Below, piece after piece: positions 1 through 12,800 of a stretch of 64,000 nt of DNA. The translations under genes and the position numbers were made by a program. Every line of letters starts with the position of its first letter. The stretch's first letter is position 1. This DNA is from Zantedeschia hybrid cultivar (lineage: Eukaryota; Streptophyta; Magnoliopsida; Alismatales; Araceae), in the NCBI GenBank assembly GCA_030544215.1, contig JARZZO010000013.1, forward strand, positions 50,921,196 to 50,985,195, given 5' to 3'. The notes beneath the pieces were generated by a model. It saw only the letters and a list, made by a program, of their open reading frames with translations, was not told where the DNA came from and made no database searches.

Positions 1-394
1 ACGCTCCTAATTCGCTCATTGGGCAATGATGAAATACTGGAAATTAGTCTATTGGTTGGATGGTTCCACTGTTTGGAGCAACCCCACTGGACAATGATTT
101 CCATCAATATTAACTTTTTATTTCTGAGCCTGCTTTCTTGCATCTCCACTGAGGATGGTTAATATTGTGTAAATTTGCAACCCTATCACTTGGTACGCTA
201 AGATTGTCGGGTGGCTTCAATGCAACGATGTCTCAGTGTGTTTTTTGATAGCAGGAGGGCAAAATTGTACGCTCCTAATTCGGTCATTATAGGCAATGAT
301 GAAAGAATTAAATTGAGTCTATTAGTAGGATGGTTCCATTGTTTGGAGCAACCCCAGTGGACAATGATATTTTGTATACATGTTTCTGAGCCTA
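1..394. repeat. Direct repeat pair, about 130 bp each
   Basis: Bases 1-137 and 269-394 are diverged copies of the same stretch. Each begins with acgctcctaattcg, then has a ggatggttcca(c/t)tgtttggag block and a tttctgagcct block. The spacing is about 268 bp. No ORF or terminal structure shows what it comes from, and the left copy may continue outside the window. Confidence 0.7.
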
Positions 395-2160
395 GAAATG
401 ATTAATACTTGACAGCGTTACAGCGTACCCGATGGATGGTGAGGTTATGACAACGGTAGGTAATGTAATTTTATTGTTCTCATTTTTTTACTTTATTCTC
501 GTATTTGTTGCACATAATCTACTAATTCTTTGTTTGTAGAAATTCAAATTTTTTATCACAGGGGTAAAGGATGGTCGCTCGTGGATTTGGCTAAAAAGAC
601 GACTCATGAATGATGTATTAAATTTTTTTTTTTCCAGTTATAATAGATATTGTAAAAATAAAATTTTATTTATTGAACTGACGGTTTTGTGTAAATTGTT
701 CTGGTAGGTGACTGTGTCTATAAATAAAATTTTGGCGTAAGTAAGTGTACGATATGTTATACAACTTGAGGACTATATTTTGCTATGTTGATATTGAAAC
801 GTATACATTTGAGGTTGTCACAGTCATCATTGTGTCATTAGAAAAGAATAGCATAAAAGGTTAATGATTTACTTGCTGAGAATAGTCTCGTAGTAATATT
901 TATCTAATGAATTTAATTCATTATTCTATTTTTGGCGTCCATAAAAATATAATTTTGGTCACAACATGTTGTCAATCTTATCTCATTCAAATGAATATTT
1001 TTATTCTAAATTTCTTTTTAACAATATACTGTGTTAAGTCATCGAATTTGACGGGAAAATAATAATAATATAACTTTAAAAAAAAATTATATATTTATGT
1101 TGTAACGTGTGTTAATTTTGGAAATGAGAATAAAAATAATGACAAATCCAATAATAATATACATATTAATAAGTAATTTGAAAATAATAGAAATTAAAAA
1201 TAACATATGCAAAGATGGAATGGATATTTTGACATGCTATTCCTTTCTTTATCCCACTCGTTATTCTGCTCATTCCTACCAAATCACTTGGAATAGCACA
1301 GTACAATTCTCCTTATTCTGGGTGAAATACTAACTACTTACCAAATCAAAATACCTCTTATTCTGGTTTAAGAAATCCCCAGAACCTTATCCTGGTTTAA
1401 GTTATTCTGCAAACAAAGTGAACCTATGGAGTTAACTTCAAAGACTGCATGAGACATATATTTGTACCTTTTTCAGAAATATTAAAAGAGAAGAACTCCA
1501 ATATCTATCCTGAAATTTTGGACTTGAAAATTTGTTCCCAAGGAGCGCACGGATATGTACTTCAAAGATCACCTCTTCTTTTATCAAATATCGTCTCCTT
1601 TTTTGTCATCACCTCTCTTAGGAGTTGTGTCCTCTCCAAGAATAGTGACCATCTTTTCTATTTTCTTATCTGAAGGTGTAGATAGGTTGGAGGGTTTAGT
1701 CATTTGTGAGACAGAATCTCAGTGGTTTTAACATGCACAGTGATATTTAAAAATTTTGGATTCCTACTTTTAGTCCCTATAATCTTTTAATATTTCTTAT
1801 AAGCCCCTGCTAGAGGCAGACCCTCAAGAGGGGCCATGTCAACTTCTCCTTTCCATTTGGGATATGATTCCTTCCTCGAATGATGGCAAAAACACTTTCC
1901 TTTCTCTTTTACTATCCCTATCCTCCTACTGAAAGTTGGCCATGTAGTAACAGGTTTAGCACTTCAGAGGTCAATGTAGAGGTAAAAAATGACAAGTAAA
2001 AGCGGATACCCTTTTACTCACAAGCTCAACATGAATCTAGACTCCCTTTGTGAGGGAAAAAGGAGTCCTATTAGTTGCCTTTCCCCCTCTTCTAAAAGTT
2101 TATATGCCCCACATGTTCAATTGGCTTCTAGATAAGAGATTGATGGGTAGCAATTGTTGA
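395..2160. other. AT-rich intergenic DNA, nothing recognised
   Basis: The stretch is AT-rich with short homopolymers and no ORF longer than about 75 codons. The part around 1220-1420 has repeated 'ttattctg' words that recur near 18060-18290, so it may be an old MITE, but I could not define its ends. Confidence 0.5.
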
Positions 2161-2584
2161 CAATGGAGTGGATAAGGAGCAGTTTGGCACCTTTCCTATT
2201 TCCACTCCCATTTGACTATGATGTTTGATTTGGTTCTTCGAGTTTTGATAAATAATGAAACTCATTTCCATTACTTTATTTCCACAGGTTCATTTTGATT
2301 CAAATTATATACTTTTAATAATCGACTTTTTTTAAAGCCGTCCATCAAGAGATAATTGTAAAGATCACAAGACAACGGAGTGGATAATTAAGGAGCAGTT
2401 TGGCACCTTTCCTATTTCCACTCCCATTTGACTATGATGTCCAATTAAGTTCTTCGAGTTTTGATAAATAATGAAACTAGTTTCCATTATTTTATTGCCA
2501 CAGGTTCATTTTGATTCAGATTATATACTTCTAAAAATCGGCTTTGTTTTAAGCTGTCCACCAAGAGACAATTGTAAAGATCAT
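2161..2584. repeat. Tandem duplication, two units of about 210 bp
   Basis: Unit 1 (2161-2367) and unit 2 (2373-2584) align along their full length. Both contain aaggagcagtttggcacc, ttttgataaataatgaaact, cacaggttcattttgattca and aattgtaaagatca. They differ at scattered substitutions and small indels, so the duplication is not recent. There is no coding content. Confidence 0.8.
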
Positions 2585-3896
2585 ATATAGACCTAAAGTA
2601 GTAACGAGGCAAAATAATTTCTACAGGAAGTAGTTTACTGACATTAGCAAGCACATATCCACTATTAAAGAGAGAGAAAGTTACACTACTAATGTGGATG
2701 TGTAACAGTTGATATGAGATTGCTTACTACCTCTGACGCATGTGTCCCGGGATTAAGACTGCAAATCGACATCTGATTTCTGTTTATCCAACTTGTTTTT
2801 TATTTGAAAACATCTACAAAGTGCTGAAGACTGAGCATGTGCAGATCAATTGAAGCAACTGAACAAACTAGAGCAATTGTTGAAGAATGTGACAACGAGA
2901 GACCATGGCAAATGCATGTGTCAACTTAAGAACTTCGATTGTCAGAAGAAACAGTTGTTCATGGTGTGTCTAACAAACAACTTGCCTACCATTTAAATTC
3001 TTCTTTGGTGTGATATTGCCGCATGAGACCCTCGAATGAAGCTATGATGTGAAAAAAACAGACCTATCTACATCATAATATAGTTTTCCCTGCAAGTGAC
3101 TGTGGGATGAATACCACAATTAGTTATGCAGTTTCTCCACCTGCTGCATAGCACAACCAATATTAGTTGAGCAAAATGAAACTTTTAAGGACCAAGTTTC
3201 TAATTTTGTAGAGTTTGTGCTTGTAAGGATTTGTCATGTATCTCAATTATACACTACAGCTTAACTTATGATAGTTAAATAGTGCTCTACAGCCAAAAAA
3301 AAAAAAAAAGAGGGTTGGTAGGGGTGGGGAACCACTATCTTGTAGTAGACCAACCATGTTAATTCAGGGTCAAGAGACCTCTCCAATTTGCAAATAATTG
3401 GCCACCTTTTACAATTGTATGAAGAAGTGCACACCCATTCTTACCTTTGAAGATGCCTTAAAAATTTTAGCTCAACAAGACGGTCATTCGTGTCAGATAG
3501 TATGCCTTGCCATGAAAAATCTTCTGCCAACCTATGTGCAATTTCAAAAATGAAAAGTTAAAGAAAGCTACAAGATTGGTCCCCTCATGTCTCTTCAGAG
3601 AAGAGAAGATCGGTTTTGAATGTCCATATAATGGATGAGAAAAGAATATCCATCCAATGTACATAAGTAGGGTTTTAATGATAAGCAAAAGGAGAACAAC
3701 GTACAGTGAAATATCGTTCCTGCTCATTCTTTTCAGGTTATTTTCTTTCCTGACTACAAGTTGTGCTCCTTGTCCTGCCCTAAACCTTAAGTGCTTTCCT
3801 GGATGAGCTGACAACATCTTTCATCTGTAGGTTAATCCAAACTGGAGGAAGTGAACTTTCTTCAATCCAAGGAACAACCTTGCCCCAAACTCACTC
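2585..3896. other. 3' flank of the phosphate transporter gene, including its probable 3' UTR
   Basis: No conserved coding sequence is visible. The gene on the minus strand ends at 3897, so its 3' UTR must run into this stretch, probably over a few hundred bases. A poly-A run at about 3295-3309 on the plus strand has no identifiable partner. The 116-codon ORF at 3467-3817 (minus) lies in the presumed UTR and resembles nothing I know. Confidence 0.5.
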
Positions 3897-6800
3897 TTAA
3901 AGTAGATAAGCCAATAATTTGGTCAATAGCCATGTATAGATAACAGATAAAAGTGCACCAACTGGAATGGTGACAACCCAGGAAGCCACAATCTCGCGCA
4001 CCGTTTCAGCTCTGACACTGTTAAGGCCCCTGGCAAAGCCAACACCCATCACTGCACCAACCAAGGTGTGAGTTGCAGAGATGGGTAGGCCAAGCTTAGA
4101 TGCCACTACAACAACTGAAGCAGCAGCAAATTCAGCTGCAAATCCTCTGGTGGGTGTCAGCTCTGTTATTTTCTTCCCAATTGTTGCTATCACCCTATAA
4201 CCCCACATTGTAAGCCCTGCAACTATTCCAAATCCACCCCATGCGAGAACGTCAATGGGAATTACTATTTCTGCTCCAGTCAATCCACCATGGAGAATAG
4301 ACAGTGCGGCAGCTAGAGGACCAACGGAATTGGAGACATCATTGCCACCGTGTGCAAATGACATGAAACATGCAGACAGGATCTGCATATAACCAAATAC
4401 ACCATAGACTATCTCTAACTGGGGACCTGTAGGCCCTGCAATATCAGACAGAAACCCAATATTTTGGTGATGCTGATTCTCTTTCACTTCCTGTTTTGCT
4501 GATTCTGAGGTGAGAAGATGGCCTAGCTGTTTGTATATGACTCTGTTGACAATAAGTGCTCCTACTGTCCCACAGGCAAGAGCCTGAACCACTGCAACAG
4601 GCAGACTGTTGCTGTGGGGGAAAGCTGCGAATGAGATTCCAGTGATGCCCAAGAAAACAGCAATTGGTGCAGCAGCTGCAGCAGCCTGTCCTGGGTTTGG
4701 AGCACTGTACACAAACTAAAGGAGAATAGAAAGAATGTTGAGACAGGGAAATAGGAGTACGGAAACATTAACATGATTTTCTAGCTTGTGTCTAAATTAC
4801 TGCCACTTTCATGTCATGCAACAAGAAGTGATGAACTGTATCATTGTGTAAAGCAAAAGCATACCCTGCGGATGCACTTGTAAACAAGGAATGAGACAGC
4901 TGCACCCATGACTGGGGAGATGACCCATGATGAAGTCACACGAGCCAACGAACTCCAGAAAACTGCATTGATGCCTCCATAGACTAGACCAAAGCCAACC
5001 ATTGATCCTACTATACAATGAGTGGTGGAGACAGGCCAGCCATAAAATGAAGCCACCTGCATGAGAATTACCAATCATTGATGCCATTGAAATGAAGTAT
5101 CCTAAGCACATAGAACATTGATATACTGAGAATTGCAAATTAATTGGGCTGCTACACAGCATGTTTAAAAGAAATTAGAGCCGATACCTCTTCATTGACT
5201 ATAATCCACTTCAAGATTTTCTTGCTACCTTCAGATTTATGTGAATCACACAATAAACAGAAATTAGCAAGTTCAAGACAGAGAAAAGGAAATAGATTTC
5301 TACAGTCAGCAAAACAATATACAGTAGCATGACTGTGATTCCAGTCTAACTGTAACAGGATTGTGAAAGTGACTGGTCACTTGAACCTGCCGTGATGAGT
5401 TTTTTAGGAGAGGTGTGAACCAATCAATCTATTAACAAGACCAACTATGCAAGGAATAATGAAGCATTGATAAGCAGAATTCCATCTCCTCCTGATGCGT
5501 TTTGTCTCTCAGTCCTCACTGACCAATGTTTTGGATACATTCAGCTTGCTGACAGAAAACCTCGCTCGCCGCCCCTATTTCACCAGACATAAGGTAGATC
5601 TCTATGTTCTCTTTACCGCCAACCTCCTTGTGGAGGTACATTTGATAGAAGATGGATATTGTTAAAGAGGCCCGATCTCAAATTCAAAACCTAGGCATTG
5701 AGTTGAGGAATCCTCAACATATTTAGAGGGAAGGCACCCACATAGAATTCTTTATGGGACTAAATCTCAACACCCCCCACACCCCGGCACTAAATCCGAA
5801 TGGTTACGGCATAAGTGACACTATGAATGAGTCAGGTGGAGTAGAACAGCCCATCAGGAAAGGTTCAGCTCTGATACCATGTTAAAGAGGCCCGAACTCG
5901 AACCCAAAAGCGAGGCATTGAGTTGAGGGAATCCTCAACATATTTAGAAGGAAGGCACCCGCAGATAATTCGATATGTTACTAAATCTCAACAGATACCA
6001 AGAACATTTCTCCTTTAAGGATGCCTTCTGCAGCAACAGTTTAGGTGAGATGTTGGAGCTGATCTCCATTACTCAAGATGAATTCCTGAAGTGTTGTGAG
6101 GAAGGACAGGAGTGGGGCTTTGGTGTGTGTCTCTGTGTGTGTGAGAGAGAGAGAGAGAGATGTGACATCACATTGATGTGATAGATGGACACCAATTGTC
6201 CGTCACAGACAAAATTTTAGTGTGATAACTGCCAACACATAGTGAGCGAAGCTAGAGTATTTGTTACATGCGTACAATGCTATAATTTGCAGGCATTGAG
6301 GGAAGAAGAAGAAATCACATTTATGTGAAAGCTTATTTCGAATATAATTGCTAACACATGATGAGTGAAGCTAGAATATTCGTTACATCTGACATGTGTG
6401 CGTTGCTATAATTTGCAGGCATTAATGCATATGCAGAAATTATCTATAGTTAGTGTATACTGGAGATTAAAATAAAGAAATACAATACAGCAGAAATTAT
6501 ACTTATCATCCACAAAAACTTTATGTCAATGTGCATGTCAAGAAACAGCTCTCATGCTTTTATCCTAAAGATATACAAGAATTATTCCATGCCCTAGACA
6601 TTGTCCAAAATATGATAAATGTAGTACTCTTTCCTCTTCATGTAAACTCATTCCCAGTCTAAAAGAACATTGAGGCTCATAACAAGCTTTCCCAGCTCCC
6701 AACATGCTTTGACCTATATGCCCCCTAGATGTCCCATTTGTCTAAAGTCGACTTCATTTGAATCTATTTTAAGGTTACTAATCTTGTTTGTTGAAAGCCA

Positions 6801-9800
6801 TGTAAATTCACTTAAAATACTTAAATCACACTTGATACTAAAATACTCGTGGAAGCATAAAACACCACAAATGACCTAAAAATTGTCTTCCATAGTTTAA
6901 AAATCACTACTTTTTATCAAAATACTTTGTAAACCTAAAGAAGACTGAAATGCCTCTAGATCAAAGTACCAAAATGCCCCCCACTCCTTAACACCCTACA
7001 ACCCCACTAATCCACAATATGTACTATGGTATATTTAGCGTGCCCCAAATTGAATTTGGATATTTAGACATGTACACTGTGGTTTGCTTGCTTCAGGGCA
7101 TCATTTCAGGTGGTTAATAAGGGTCCACCAGGGTGGTGGGGTAAAACGAGCTAAGGTTGCAAAGGATGGTCCTTCAGAAAGCTAAAGTGGGAATTCCATT
7201 GGGTGAAACAAAGGAAACCCTCCAACAATCCTCCGATGCAAGTCTACCACAGTATTCCTTCTCATTTTAATTGATAATTATTCACAATATAAGCATTTCA
7301 AATCATTAATCAACTGGTGGCACATGCCCAGTGAATTGAGGGAGATCTTGATAAGCATCAACCTACCAGACAAAATGATTCATTTCATTTGTTTTTCTTT
7401 GCAGAAACCAAAAAGGTAAATATTGCAAAAAATATGATCACTTTATTGCCTTTCTTTTTTTCCCATTTTGTCATGTACTCGCGCCTTTCTGTTTTCAGAG
7501 AAAAAAATGACCAGAAAAAGCAAAACTGTGGCCATGACCATTCTTATACTTTACTCAAATATATCTAGTGCAAAACAATAAGAAAGCCAGAATCTGACTC
7601 CCTCAAGTCAGCACAAAAATGTAACTCATGATATACATTTTTCTTCAATCCATTGTCTCTAACTGGCTTCCAGCACCTCAAGCACAATTACCTAGAAATT
7701 AGGTTGTTTTGAGGAAAGGATGAGTGGCATACCATCTATTGATTATTTAAGCGAAGCACAAGTAAACCAATGTAATGCTGACCTGAAAGAGCTGCTCTCT
7801 CATGTAAAGGAAAGGGCAAAGCACCCTATTCCAAAAATGCGATATGGAAAGTCAACTAAGGTAAAAGAACATCACTACCCAAAGAGTTGGCACACCGAGT
7901 CTATTCATGGTGTCCATAATTATGGTAATCAAAGATATTGATTCTCAATGCCAATCGCTTCAAGAAAGTTTGAGAGTCGTCAATTTTTTTTAATTCATAA
8001 CCTAATGTCTTGAGAAAAATTGCATTAGCTTCATAATGTTACTGGTTAAAGACGGGTTTTCAGTCTTCCTTTTATATAAATATGCCAAGAAATATGGCAA
8101 ATCTCAAATTTTCCTTTCTAGTGGTGGTTGGGGGGGGGGGGGGGGGGGGGGGGGCGCACTTTGCAATAGGAAAGGCTGCCTTCATAGGAATTAAACATGC
8201 AGACTGTTTCTGCTTCACATCCTTCAACCTATTGTTAATATGTAGCAAATTTATTCATTAAATATGTTTACAAAGCATCATCAGATACTAGTTAGATATA
8301 TTAATAAAATGCATCAATACAGTAGCGAGCATTAGGAATGTTATTCAGATCGGACAAGCCAATTCAGCATTGACTGAATCCCATTTTAGGTCCAATTCAA
8401 TGATTCTAGGATCGTTTCTAATGTCCGATCTGATCCATCAGATAAGTCTGATCCAACCTTTGAAATCTGACATCCCAAGTCCCTGAACCTGAACAAACCG
8501 TGATGCCTCCTGGTTTCTCTTGACAGGAAGAATAGAGCTGTTGGGGTGTTCTTTGCCTCTACCCCAAGAAGAGTGATAAGAGGGTTGGGATCTGCAGCTG
8601 ACATTGGGTGCATGAAGTTGGGGGGATGGCAGAGAATGCAGAGAGGTCTTCTAGGAAATATGTGATGGACAACATCATAGAGAGGCTTCACAGGCAAGCT
8701 TCCTGAAGCTGGAGGCATCTTACTCTTCCATCAGGTATCAGGGTCGGGTGCCTCTTCAGCCGTGAGAGGCCTATACAAAAAGGCTTTGGCAGTGTCAAGC
8801 ATACAGAACTACTTTGACAATCTCCTCATTGTCCTTGAAAAGATGTATTCCTTTTGATTTCTAAAAAGTTCAATTTGTTACTTTGTCATAGTCATTGTGT
8901 TTTCTTGATGCTTCTTTGATATGCTCTTCGGATCCAAACCTTCTCATTCTAGTTTTAGAACCCCACCCCTCATGTCATACTTCCCTAGATCTGTCTTTCT
9001 TATATTTTACTAAATTGTTTTCTTTTGGGGACTCAGTGATGCTCTTTCAAACATTGATTTTATAAGGAAAGTCAGCCTCACAATTATACTAATGTGAAGA
9101 ATTTGTCTTTTTCTCTGATCTATATGATGAACTGGGTGACCTTTCCCTCCTGAATTTTGTGGTCACTCTGATAGGCCATATGTGAGGGTCTTGTGCAGCT
9201 ATGGGTGTGGTTCGGGGGAGGAATAAGGCCTTACTTCTGGTTCGTCCCAACTCTAAAAGAAAGAAACAAAAAAGGAATAAATGGATCCAAAAACTGATCT
9301 GAAAATCAAATAGATCTGGCATTGTAAATCCAATTTGCAAAGATCTAATTCAGATTTTGTTTTTTGTCAGATCCAGAAAACTCAGAATCAAACCAGATCA
9401 AAGCAGGAGCTACCCAATTCGCATGTCAGTGAGCATGAAATTATCAAAGCAAATGGTCATTGTCTTCGTGTGAAGAAGACTTATCTACATATGCAGGTCT
9501 TATAATCAAAATACTATAGAATACTATACAGGCCCTTGCTAAATGGGATTTCTATGGATACTGCAAATAGCACAAAACAAGACCATTACAGTGACAGTTG
9601 ACAAAGTGAATGAATCAAGTGTTAAGCATGATGAGACTTCTTACCATGGGAGTATGGATAAGAGTCAGGAGATTCAAGAAAGACATTTAGGGTTTGTCTG
9701 TGGTCTTCTCAAGGAAAGTAATGATCATTTGTTTGTGATTTGTGGGATTACCAAATTTCCTTGGAGCACCTTAACTAGAATCTTCAACATTGCCTGGAAC

Positions 9801-12800
9801 ACTCGCGTAGATTTCCTTGACCATCTTAAAGATTGGACCTTAGCTTGCCCTAAGAAGTCCGAAGCTGACTGGTGATTACTTGAATTTGGGGCTACTTGCT
9901 GGTCCATTTGGTGCACAGTTGGCAGTATCGGCCGATACAGATACGTATCGGCCGATATGTACCGGTATTGGTCGGTATTGATACGGATAAGGGGGTTACC
10001 CCGATACCAGTCATTAAACTAAAAAGAAAATCCAGGCTGATATCAACCAATACCAAGATAGGTACCTAGACTGCCATCCTTGATTTGGTGGGAGCCCGGG
10101 AGGACAAGAAGAGGGCTTTTAATAAGGAATTTCAAAGGATCAACTCCATCTACAGAAGAATTGATTATTGGTTGATCAACTGGGACCCAACTGCAAATTT
10201 GGGAAATCCAAATGACTCACTTATAGTTCAGTCTTTTGGCAAATGGAATCAACTTGTCATTTGATGTCAGCTTGTTTCTTCTTTGTCATTTTCTGTACCT
10301 ACCTTCCAGTTGGAGCAGATGGGTTTCTTCTTTTTGAGGTTCCTTGTCTTTTTCAAGGGCCTTCTTACTTTTCTGTACCCTTCTTGTACATGTTCCTTCT
10401 TTCGTTCAATGAACATGGTAAGTTTCTTACCACCTTCCAAAAAATGTGTTGAGCATGAACATATCAATATAAGTGATAGCTGTCTCCTCCATGTGAAGAA
10501 AAAGATTTTTGAGTCCGTAGGTTTCCTAAGAAGGATACCTAACGTGGCTAAGTTGATTTATTTGAATAATAGAGAGACTAAAGGCTTCAAAGCAAGGCCA
10601 TTTTAAGGACAGTGTCATGTATTGCTGGTGAGTTCTGTTTCTTTTGTTCACAAGAGAGAAGAAGCTCTGAAGATGTAACAAAAGAATATTAACATATAAT
10701 ATCTAACTTAACAGGAGGGGCATGGCCATTTTACCATTTTATCACTAGAGACAGGGGGGGGGGGGGCGCACTTTGCAATAGGAAAGGCTGCCTTCATAGG
10801 AATTAAACATGCAGACTGTTTCTGCTTCACATCCTTCAACCTATTGTTAATATGTAGCAAATTTATTCATTAAATATGTTTACAAAGCATCATCAGATAC
10901 TAGTTAGATATATTAATAAAATGCATCAATACAGTAGCGAGCATTAGGAATGTTATTCAGATCGGACAAGCCAATTCAGCATTGACTGAATCCCATTTTA
11001 GGTCCAATTCAATGATTCTAGGATCGTTTCTAATGTCCGATCTGATCCATCAGATAAGTCTGATCCAACCTTTGAAATCTGACATCCCAAGTCCCTGAAC
11101 CTGAACAAACCGTGATGCCTCCTGGTTTCTCTTGACAGGAAGAATAGAGCTGTTGGGGTGTTCTTTGCCTCTACCCCAAGAAGAGTGATAAGAGGGTTGG
11201 GATCTGCAGCTGACATTGGGTGCATGAAGTTGGGGGGATGGCAGAGAATGCAGAGAGGTCTTCTAGGAAATATGTGATGGACAACATCATAGAGAGGCTT
11301 CACAGGCAAGCTTCCTGAAGCTGGAGGCATCTTACTCTTCCATCAGGTATCAGGGTCGGGTGCCTCTTCAGCCGTGAGAGGCCTATACAAAAAGGCTTTG
11401 GCAGTGTCAAGCATACAGAACTACTTTGACAATCTCCTCATTGTCCTTGAAAAGATGTATTCCTTTTGATTTCTAAAAAGTTCAATTTGTTACTTTGTCA
11501 TAGTCATTGTGTTTTCTTGATGCTTCTTTGATATGCTCTTCGGATCCAAACCTTCTCATTCTAGTTTTAGAACCCCACCCCTCATGTCATACTTCCCTAG
11601 ATCTGTCTTTCTTATATTTTACTAAATTGTTTTCTTTTGGGGACTCAGTGATGCTCTTTCAAACATTGATTTTATAAGGAAAGTCAGCCTCACAATTATA
11701 CTAATGTGAAGAATTTGTCTTTTTCTCTGATCTATATGATGAACTGGGTGACCTTTCCCTCCTGAATTTTGTGGTCACTCTGATAGGCCATATGTGAGGG
11801 TCTTGTGCAGCTATGGGTGTGGTTCGGGGGAGGAATAAGGCCTTACTTCTGGTTCGTCCCAACTCTAAAAGAAAGAAACAAAAAAGGAATAAATGGATCC
11901 AAAAACTGATCTGAAAATCAAATAGATCTGGCATTGTAAATCCAATTTGCAAAGATCTAATTCAGATTTTGTTTTTTGTCAGATCCAGAAAACTCAGAAT
12001 CAAACCAGATCAAAGCAGGAGCTACCCAATTCGCATGTCAGTGAGCATGAAATTATCAAAGCAAATGGTCATTGTCTTCGTGTGAAGAAGACTTATCTAC
12101 ATATGCAGGTCTTATAATCAAAATACTATAGAATACTATACAGGCCCTTGCTAAATGGGATTTCTATGGATACTGCAAATAGCACAAAACAAGACCATTA
12201 CAGTGACAGTTGACAAAGTGAATGAATCAAGTGTTAAGCATGATGAGACTTCTTACCATGGGAGTATGGATAAGAGTCAGGAGATTCAAGAAAGACATTT
12301 AGGGTTTGTCTGTGGTCTTCTCAAGGAAAGTAATGATCATTTGTTTGTGATTTGTGGGATTACCAAATTTCCTTGGAGCACCTTAACTAGAATCTTCAAC
12401 ATTGCCTGGAACACTCGCGTAGATTTCCTTGACCATCTTAAAGATTGGACCTTAGCTTGCCCTAAGAAGTCCGAAGCTGACTGGTGATTACTTGAATTTG
12501 GGGCTACTTGCTGGTCCATTTGGTGCACAGTTGGCAGTATCGGCCGATACAGATACGTATCGGCCGATATGTACCGGTATTGGTCGGTATTGATACGGAT
12601 AAGGGGGTTACCCCGATACCAGTCATTAAACTAAAAAGAAAATCCAGGCTGATATCAACCAATACCAAGATAGGTACCTAGACTGCCATCCTTGATTTGG
12701 TGGGAGCCCGGGAGGACAAGAAGAGGGCTTTTAATAAGGAATTTCAAAGGATCAACTCCATCTACAGAAGAATTGATTATTGGTTGATCAACTGGGACCC

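Larger units (their letters stand above)
8130..10733. repeat. 2.6-kb tandem duplication, copy 1
   Basis: Bases 8155-10733 recur at 10767-13345 with a constant offset of 2,612. Every stretch I compared is identical, including all conceptual translations in both copies. The copy begins directly after a 25-base G run (8130-8154). Homology ends in ...catggccatttta; after this the copies differ (c at 10734 against t at 13346). It lies wholly inside PHT2;1 intron 1. Confidence 0.95.

Noticed and set aside
3467..3817. 116-codon minus-strand ORF downstream of PHT2;1
   Set aside because: It sits in the probable 3' UTR, has no recognisable domain and no splice link to the transporter.
8386..8718. 110-codon minus-strand ORF repeated at 10998-11330
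   Set aside because: It occurs twice only because the 2.6-kb unit is duplicated. No known domain, and it lies in an intron on the host strand.
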